NCBI GenBank assembly: GCA_051453625.1
Contig: JBOZIK010000001.1
Span: 41,849,393 to 41,873,599 of the forward strand
Length of the DNA: 24,207 nucleotides
From: Welwitschia mirabilis
Taxonomy: Eukaryota; Gnetophyta; Gnetopsida; Welwitschiales
Direction: 5' to 3'
How positions within the stretch are numbered: position 1 is the stretch's first letter; each line of letters starts with the position of its first letter. Under the pieces are notes generated by a model. It was not told the DNA's origin. It made no database searches and saw only the letters and a program-made list of their open reading frames with translations. Shown one piece after another: positions 18,921 to 24,207 of the stretch. The position numbers were made by a program, and so were the translations under genes.

Positions 18921-19107
18921 CAAGGGGCTTGTTCTTGCTTGGGAAGCCTTTCCATTGCTTGAAGAATATGATGGAAAGTAGCAGGAGTGAGGAGGCCATT
19001 GAGAGAGGCTTGGAACAAGCAAGGCCCTTTGCCTCTTCTTGTGAGGTGGGGTGAGACCCTTATCTGCATAACCTTAATATGAGTTACATATTACAGATAT
19101 TAGACTT

Positions 19108-19113
19108 AATAAA
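19108..19113 (+). terminator. LTR polyadenylation signal
   Basis: AATAAA about 190 bp after the TATA box, inside the LTR; consistent with the R region end. Confidence 0.5.
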
Positions 19114-19424
19114 GATGTTTTTCTTTGATTCTTAAGTTGTGTGTTGAATTACATTAGATCTTTCTTTTGGATAATGTAATTTGATACATGATTTGAGACT
19201 AGTTGGGTGACATCCAACTAGAATAGAGTAGTGACTTTCATTTTTGTTTGCATTGATGCTTGTTTTATATTCGATATGCTAATATCTGTTGAAACAATTT
19301 GCATCCACTCTTTGGAACATTCTTCTCCTCTCTAACCTCTTGTCTTCATTGGTCATGATACTAGGGGATTGTTGAATGATGAAACGTATGATTGAGCAAG
19401 ATTAACAATGAATCCATCACATTT

Positions 19425-19442
19425 TGGCTCCATTACTAGGGA
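19425..19442 (+). other. Primer binding site, Asp-tRNA type (decayed)
   Basis: TGGCTCCATTACTAGGGA resembles the complement of the plant Asp-tRNA 3' end, used by Athila/Tat-like gypsy elements, with five differences, four of them transitions. It starts three bases after the LTR end, as in that lineage. Confidence 0.65.
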
Positions 19443-19504
19443 AGCCAAGCAGCTCTTCTTTAGAGAGAAGAAGAGCCTTGCCCTAGGCTACAAACAAGGT
19501 CAGG
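19443..19504. other. Junction between gypsy leader and copia relic
   Basis: A short stretch with a small inverted repeat (CTTCTT...AAGAAG near 19455-19475). It is unclear which element it belongs to. Confidence 0.4.
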
Positions 19505-20169
19505 TTTTTGGTGCTTTGAATGAATAAAGAAAGGGGATGGTCTACAAACATAGCAAAATATGGGGCACCACCAACAGAAATAGGATTTATCAATCCTATG
19601 ATATTAGAATGAATCAATTCTAAAACAAATGGCGTTTCATGCTAAAAGTTTCTTTTCAAATTCATTCCTTTACTTTGACCACCTACATTGTTAAAACAAA
19701 ATTAAGAGCAATGGAGGTTACCTTGGATTGTAAATTCTTTGACTGAAGAGCTTTTAGACTAGCTTCACTTAGATGTCCTAGTCTGTGATGCCATAAAGTT
19801 GCATTATCTTCTTGTGGCACTACAATGTTTCCAAACATGGGTAACATACATGGATCCCTCTTTCATGCAATGTAATGGCACTATTGCTCCCTTGGCAATC
19901 TTCCAATGGCTGCTTCCAAATGTGACAGTAAAACCAACTTCATCTAATTAACTATCAAATATGAGATTCTGTGTTGGTATTTGCCCATTTACACAACTCA
20001 TGTTCACACATTGAGTGCCTTCGATAAACAACACCATTGGAGACTATCATATAGGACATGAACACTTCTTTGTGTCGATAGACATGATAGGAAGTGGCTG
20101 AATCTAAAACACAAACATGATGAGAGGTACACTAGGAGATTACAACTTCTCCCGAGTGATTTATAAGAG
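19505..20169 (-). pseudogene. Copia pol relic (minus): protease, GAG-pre-integrase, start of integrase
   Basis: Read right to left after gag. Protease segment VCVLDSATSYHV near 20120-20085: the active-site triplet is DSA where DSG or DTG is usual, so probably inactive. More protease-like sequence follows with stops. GAG-pre-integrase: LWHHRLGHLSEASLKALQSK near 19800-19740. Integrase start: LELIHSNIIGLINPISVGGA near 19640-19570, then PYFAMFVDH, after which similarity ends at about 19505. The integrase core, reverse transcriptase and RNase H are absent. The break lies next to the gypsy leader, so one insertion or a deletion removed the rest. Confidence 0.75.
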
Positions 20170-20940
20170 TTATCCCACCCTCTTCATCAACCCTGCATCC
20201 TTCTTTTTGGTCCCTTCGTTCTTCTTTTTCAACTTGTAGCAATTTCTCTTCAAGTGGCCTTGCTTGGTGCGATAAAAACAAATAGCAGCTTGTGTGCTTG
20301 ATTTTACCTCTATTCTTACTCTACCATGAGGTTCTTTAGGTTTAGATTGACCCTTCTCAATAAACAAAGCTTCACGAAAGGTTGTTGTAGCAAACACCTT
20401 CTTACTGAACTCAACATCCAACAAAGTGGCAATAGTATTATCCCAAGTTGGCTTGGGATTTTTCGTGATAAATGTAGTGACTGTAGGTTGCCAACTTTGA
20501 GGCAATGAAGATAGCACTAGAAAGCATCTCAAAATTTCACAAAAATTCAATCATAAATTATCAAGATGCATGAACAGTCTGTGCATCTCATCCAGAAGAG
20601 AGTTCTGGGGAGCATAGTCCTTCAATGTGCAATTGAAAGCCTCATTTAAATTATAGAATGTCTTCCTACCAGACAGTTCATTGTGCTACTTCATTAGTTT
20701 CTCCCACAACCTGTTCACAGTCATCTCTAAAGCATATGCACTAAGTAGATTGTTATTGAGACAATGACAAATTAAGGACAAGGCGGGGTGGTGTGATGCT
20801 TCATCCTATATTACTGAAGGCTTCATCTTTGCCAATGTAGCATTGCACTTCTTCTATGTTAACAAATCCTTCATTAGAATCTTCCAAATCCGCAAATTCT
20901 TAGTAGCAGGCAGACGTGGGGTTGTTTGTAGTCTCTCCAT
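20170..20940 (-). pseudogene. Copia gag relic (minus), nearly full length
   Basis: Frame from an ATG at 20940 (MERLQTTPRLPATKNLRIWK) to a stop at 20170, about 257 codons with a few stops (TAG after DLLT, TAG after SVI, TAG after LMK, TGA after LDNL). The segment 20550-20170 is open. UBN2-type gag features: LWEKLM, LHRLFMHLDNL-like repeat heptads, SLPQSWQPTVTTFI, NPKPTWDNTIATLLDVEFSK, then a Lys-rich stretch and a zinc knuckle read as CFYRTKQGHLKRNC, with Arg at the second Cys position. Length equals that of intact relatives, so this is a comparatively well-kept copy. Gag and pol are consecutive, as in copia. Confidence 0.8.
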
Positions 20941-21010
20941 TGTGCTTGCTATGAAGACACAAAATCCATTTGCTTGCTTGTTTGATGCAGTCTTTGCTTG
21001 TTTCATAAGA
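20941..21010 (-). other. Leader of the minus-strand copia
   Basis: Between the gag ATG and the possible primer site; no feature is seen. Confidence 0.4.
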
Positions 21011-21023
21011 GGATCTAATGTTA
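21011..21023 (-). other. Possible primer binding site of the minus-strand copia
   Basis: On the minus strand TAACATTAGATCC aligns with TGGTATCAGAGCC at 8 of 13 positions; four of the five differences are transitions. It lies about 70 bp before the gag ATG, the right place. Strong decay makes it tentative. Confidence 0.4.
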
Positions 21024-21079
21024 TACATAGTAAATGACAGTTGCCTCTCCTAAGATCAGACCGAGGCCTTCAACAATCT

Positions 21080-21091
21080 GAATTCGAACCC
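21080..21091 (-). promoter_or_regulatory. Possible pol III B box
   Basis: The minus strand reads GGGTTCGAATTC, close to the B-box consensus GGTTCRANNCC. A tRNA-derived SINE would explain it, but no A box or poly(A)/poly(T) end was confirmed. Confidence 0.3.
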
Positions 21092-21095
21092 ATAG

Positions 21096-21318
21096 GTCCG
21101 AATGGAGATTTACCTACATGCATCAAATGTATGATGGTGTAGTATTGGAATTGCTTCCTCTTCATGTAATCTAGACTGTCAGTGTAAGAACTCTCGATCC
21201 ATTATTAGTCCGGATGAAGATTTCTTTATACATGTCAGATGTATAATGGTGGCAGTGGAATTGCTCTTCCCGTCCTGTAATCTAGACTGCCAATGGAAGA
21301 ACTTCTGGTCCAATGGCT
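21096..21318. repeat. 112-bp tandem duplication, two diverged copies
   Basis: Units at 21096-21207 and 21208-21318 each run GTCCGRATGRAGATTT, a CATGYATAATGGTG-like word, GGAATTGCTYTTC, TGTAATCTAGACTGYCA and end near YTCGATCCA/TCTGGTCCA. They differ by many substitutions and small indels. They lie where the 5' LTR of the minus copia would be expected. Confidence 0.7.
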
Positions 21319-21357
21319 ATGATTGGTTTAGTCAGTCCTATGTTCAAAGGTTAGAAA

Positions 21358-21508
21358 GCCTTGCTCCTGCATCTTGTATTTTCATTTTTTTGTGAAGTAA
21401 TAGATCTTCAACCTGCTTTTCGAGAGGATATTTTCCTCTGCATTGGATTGCTTTAGCATGTAATCTCTGTGTACTATGTTATTTTTTTTAATTCTTGGAT
21501 TTTACTAT
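21358..21508 (+). repeat. Dispersed duplicate, right copy
   Basis: Partner of 16645-16797. If the left copy is part of a 5' LTR, this would be the decayed 3' LTR of the same element, with the gypsy LTR and minus copia nested between. Confidence 0.65.
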
Positions 21509-21673
21509 CTCTAGCCTATATATAGTCTAACTTTTCATAAAATTAAATGCTATCTGTTAGCTGTGCATCTAAAACAAGTCAACAAATTAATTAGTTTAGG
21601 ATTGCTTTGTAAGGGATCTTGCGAGTTTGTTGCAGCACAAGCATAAAAACAACAGCATGATGAACACCAAAGA

Positions 21674-21713
21674 TTTATGTGGAAAACCCCAATGTGGGGA
21701 AAAGCCACATAAA
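21674..21713. repeat. Two-step hairpin (imperfect palindrome, 40 bp)
   Basis: Outer stem TTTATGTGG (21674-21682) pairs perfectly with CCACATAAA (21705-21713); inner stem CCCCA (21687-21691) pairs with TGGGG (21695-21699); A-rich internal loops separate them. Similar GTGGAAAACCCC...GGGGAAAA phrases are common in plant retroelement termini, from memory. Confidence 0.8.
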
Positions 21714-22499
21714 CGATATAGTGCTCTCTATTATCTGTTAAAACAATGAATCCCAAGAACACAAACTATCCTTGATGGCTTGAGTAGGTTGTCAAACACA
21801 GCAATGACTGCCAATAGCACGACTTTAATGAGGAAGCCCTAGATTGGACTAGAATACGTTTCCTCCACCCTAACCTGTTCTTACATAAACCTTAATCTCA
21901 CATTGGCATTCTAATAAATAGGAAGTCTCACCTTACATAAGCGTATTGGCTTTTTAAATCATGTCAATACTAAAAATAAAGAATAACACATAGAAGAAGA
22001 TTTGGCTTCTCTATCTAACAAAGAAAACATTCTTCCTATGAGAAACAGTTTTTACTGGAATAATAGTTCTAGTTTTCTATTTTTGTAGCAAAATTGTGAA
22101 ACAAATAGTCATCTTAAGCTAAAAGGGACTTAAACTAAACGTTAGGAACATCTGGGTTTGTCTCGCATTAAATACATACCTTCTGAAGCAAAAATTTTGC
22201 ATCTGCCTAAGAAGGTTTTCATTGTACTCAAGTACTAGTTTTATCCTTCCTTAGTGTGTAAGTTCTGTCTACCCCCATTTTATTTTGACTATACATTGGG
22301 AACATTGTATATTCTTTTGGTATACGATTTTGCCATTTGCTTTGCTATTTAGGCTGCAATAAAACATAGTTTCCGGCAGTGAAATTGTGTTTTTGCACTC
22401 TTGTAGAGCTTGATTTTCATACACCAAGCCAAAGTGCCAAAATGTTCTGGTATTCTGTCAAAGATTAAGAGTTAATTGTTCTTTTCTACGCATGTGCAG
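21714..22499. other. Intron 1, last part: no recognised feature before the acceptor
   Basis: AT-rich with no domain. The last 30 bases are pyrimidine-rich with a TTAATTG-type branch-like word near 22472-22478, then CAG at 22497-22499. Confidence 0.5.
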
Positions 22500-22712
22500 G
22501 GTCAGCCTATCCGGATGATGGGTGTGTTTTTCTCAGAAATTCAGGAAGTTTCTCAACCTGCCACAAAGATTGAGGAGCGACTTTTGGGATTTGAAGAAGA
22601 AGAAATAAGAGCAAAACAACTTACTGCAAGTGAAACTACTGTCGCTTGGAAATTACCTCAGGGACCTTATATTTTTTGTGACTTTCGTGCTCTTCAGATC
22701 CCAGGAATAGGG
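22500..22712 (+). CDS. UBL-WLM metalloprotease-like gene, exon 2 (linker and start of WLM region)
   Basis: Seventy-one codons, residues 84-154 of the predicted protein, in phase 0 with exon 1. It opens with GQPIRMMGVF, closing the ubiquitin-like domain, passes through an acidic linker (LGFEEEEIRAKQ) and reaches GPYIFCDFRALQIPGIG, a segment strongly kept in plant UBL-WLM proteins just before the protease fold. The zinc-binding HExxH motif is not in the window and must be on later exons to the right. The donor is GGG|GTACGT at 22713, phase 0. A frame continuing left to 22476 is intron read-through. No stop or shift is seen. Assignment from both exons together is strong; from this exon alone it would be good. 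Confidence 0.85.
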
Positions 22713-23777
22713 GTACGTTATACTTAGATTTGTCAATTTCTGAAATTATAAATTACAGTGGTGGTTTATTTGTTTTTTGGATCAATTATATGTATTGGCA
22801 TAAGGAAATTATCGTTTTTATGTTGAAAGGGATCATAAGCATGGAATTCCATTGGCTTCCACTGCATTTAAAATATTTATCACTGTTAAGACTCTGAAAT
22901 GACGCTAGCACATCTGAACTGTTAAAAAGTTATCTGACCCTTGCAAGGATGATTAATTACAATACTGGTTATTATATCCTTTATAAGTTGGAAGGACATA
23001 GGCTTTGAAATGGGTTAGAGAGTAGAATGATAAACTTCTCATTAGTAGATTAGATTTGATGCCTCGTGCTCTCCTTTTCTTATGGCTTGTTATCTACATT
23101 TAAAGCACCAAAAACATGGTTAGATGAAATGGATAGAACTGTAACAAGTATGAACATATCATTAGAATGTGGCACCTACAGTTCACAATTTAACCTTGCT
23201 TATATCGATCCATAATGAAAAGGAATGAAATCTGCGGTTAGTAAACTCCTGAATGATATTCTTCCACCTTGGAAGTTTAGCTATAATGAAGAGAGAAAGA
23301 TCGGATATGAAAGGCCACCATTTTTTAAATCAATTATCGAATTGAGTCTTTTTCTTCAATGTCGCTTTTTTCATTCCTCCTCCCTCTCTGGTCCCAACCC
23401 AAATATGAGTTGAATTTTTTAAACATTTTTGGTTGTTGCCATTGCTTCCCATTTGGAATCATTCTATGAAAGCTACTAGCACACACTACGATTGTCTTGA
23501 GTATTACAACCAATCTCTCTAGAGTCACTCATTCGCGTTGATTATGATCTTAGGATTATATAAGTTAGAAATAAGTTTGGCAATTTCCAGTTCAAAACTA
23601 ATTCCTGGATTTTGAATTTGAATTACTACCTGAATTGTTATACTAAACATTCTAGTTTGAACCTGCAGCATTGCCTATTATATGTTTAAAACTTAAATAT
23701 TAAAAGTGAGAGCTCCATTTTAACTTTTTAGCATGTCATTGTCGGTCACAATTTTGGTTAACAATTGCCCTTGTAAT
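22713..23777 (+). other. Intron 2 (first part), no recognised feature
   Basis: Starts GTACGT; no WLM-type exon, HExxH motif or other domain is readable. Open frames at 23225-23413 and 23334-23528 are judged chance. The intron runs beyond the window. Confidence 0.55.
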
Positions 23778-24039
23778 AATCAGTTTGGATCTGATTTGAA
23801 TGCCATATTTTTCTTCTTCTTTTGTGCTTATCCTTATTCCATTTTGTATGACCTGATAAGGCAAGTTAAAAATCAGTTTTGATCTAATTTGAATGCCATA
23901 TTTTTCTCCTTTTTTTGTGCTTATCCTCATTCCATTTTTGTATGCCTTGATAAGGTAGGTTGAAGATCAGTTTTGATCTAATTTGAATGCCATATTTTTC
24001 TCCTTTCTTTGTGCTTGTCCTCATTCCATTTTGTATGCC
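23778..24039. repeat. 93-94-bp tandem repeat, about 2.8 units
   Basis: Units begin with AATCAGTTTKGATCTRATTT-type words at 23778, 23871 and 23965 (lengths 93, 94 and a partial 75). Each contains GAATGCCATATTTTTC, a pyrimidine tract, TTTGTGCTTRTCC and CATTTTGTATG. Units two and three are very similar; unit one is a little more diverged. It lies in intron 2. Confidence 0.85.
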
Positions 24040-24207
24040 CAAAAGTTATCAATTTCTGTTTAGAAAAGGAGGAAGCCATCTATTTAAATTGCATGTAGAG
24101 TGGGCGCAAAAGGACAAGACAAGCAAAAAGGACAGAGACAACACAGAAGTCCCTCAGAGGAGGAGAAAATTGAAAGGGCCATTTCATGTTATTGTGCAGA
24201 AGAGAAA
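24035..24207 (+). other. Open frame reaching the right edge, unidentified
   Basis: From an ATG at 24035, 57 codons are open to the end of the window. It starts MPKSYQFLFRKGG and continues into a Lys/Arg/Asp-rich part ending KGPFHVIVQKR. Composition is unusually coding-like against the AT-rich intron. A possible acceptor, TTTCTGTTTAG at 24053-24063, would make 24064 onward an exon in phase 1, which does not fit the phase-0 end of exon 2, and it does not resemble the next part of the UBL-WLM protein. It may be another element or chance. Confidence 0.25.

Larger units (their letters stand above)
18592..19421 (+). repeat. LTR of a gypsy-type retrotransposon, 830 bp
   Basis: Perfect 6-bp inverted ends, TGTGAT at 18592 and ATCACA at 19421, enclose a TATA box (18913), a polyadenylation signal (19108) and, three bases after the end, an Asp-tRNA-type primer site. 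U3 holds three imperfect copies of a phrase like YATTGCCTGGTGACA (near 18602, 18705, 18826). No matching second LTR or 5-bp duplication of the left flank (CTAGT) was found in the window, so the internal region and 3' LTR are lost or displaced. Confidence 0.7.
15034..22499 (+). other. Intron 1 of the UBL-WLM gene (7466 bp)
   Basis: Bounded by GTTCGT at the 5' end and a pyrimidine-rich tract followed by GCATGTGCAG at the 3' end; both flanking exons are phase 0. The length and retroelement content are typical of gymnosperm introns. Contents are annotated separately. Confidence 0.8.

Noticed and set aside
18587-19426. Solo-LTR interpretation of the gypsy LTR
   Set aside because: The five bases before it (CTAGT) are not repeated after it (TTTTG), and a primer site follows the LTR end, so it is the 5' LTR of a once longer element.
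22713-24207. Search for the next exon of the UBL-WLM gene (HExxH zinc site)
   Set aside because: No His-Glu-x-x-His segment or other WLM-like reading was found on the + strand, so further exons must lie outside the window.

Overview
The window looks like nuclear DNA from a large-genome seed plant, plausibly a gymnosperm such as a conifer. The evidence is AT-rich, repeat-filled sequence, a host gene with a first intron of about 7.5 kb, plant-type LINE, copia and gypsy relics, and an endogenous caulimovirid relic. The species call is inference. Three assembly gaps (997-1608, 9426-10067, 12684-13450) hide sequence. Nothing prokaryotic, no CRISPR array and no convincing tRNA or rRNA gene was seen.

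One host gene is well supported. Its first exon (14785-15033, +) encodes a ubiquitin-like domain. Its second (22500-22712, +) encodes the linker and the start of the WLM (Wss1-like metalloprotease) region. Both junctions are phase 0 with GT...AG borders. The catalytic part must lie right of the window.

Left part (1-7340): a degenerate minisatellite that runs into gap 1; a decayed + strand copia element (LTR end, Met-tRNA type primer site, gag, protease, start of integrase, then truncated); a gene-free AT-rich stretch; and a heavily mutated + strand caulimovirid-like reverse transcriptase/RNase H relic at about 5486-7050, followed by a 56-bp-period direct repeat.

Middle (7341-14362): a minus-strand, 5'-truncated plant L1-type LINE bounded by a 15-bp target-site duplication that I found by reading (7326-7340 and 14363-14377, 13 of 15 bases equal). 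ORF1 (DUF4283-like plus zinc knuckles), endonuclease and reverse transcriptase are recognisable but broken. The 3' part of ORF2 occurs twice, on either side of gap 2. Between the second copy and the 3' end lies a degenerate frame ending in a J-domain-like segment (HPE in place of HPD), which is not a usual LINE component and is the most unusual item here. The LINE ends about 420 bp upstream of the host gene's ATG.

Right part (15034-24207): intron 1 is filled with nested retroelement debris. It holds a candidate copia-like LTR and primer site near 16.55-16.85 kb, an unexplained coding-like + frame cut by an 830-bp gypsy-type LTR (TGTGAT...ATCACA, Asp-tRNA-type primer site), a minus-strand copia with much of gag readable, a 112-bp tandem duplication and a strong hairpin. 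Intron 2 carries a 93-94-bp tandem repeat and an open frame that runs off the right edge.

The transposon and viral frames carry many TAG, TGA and TAA codons one C-to-T or G-to-A step from sense codons, as expected for long-methylated, silenced repeats.
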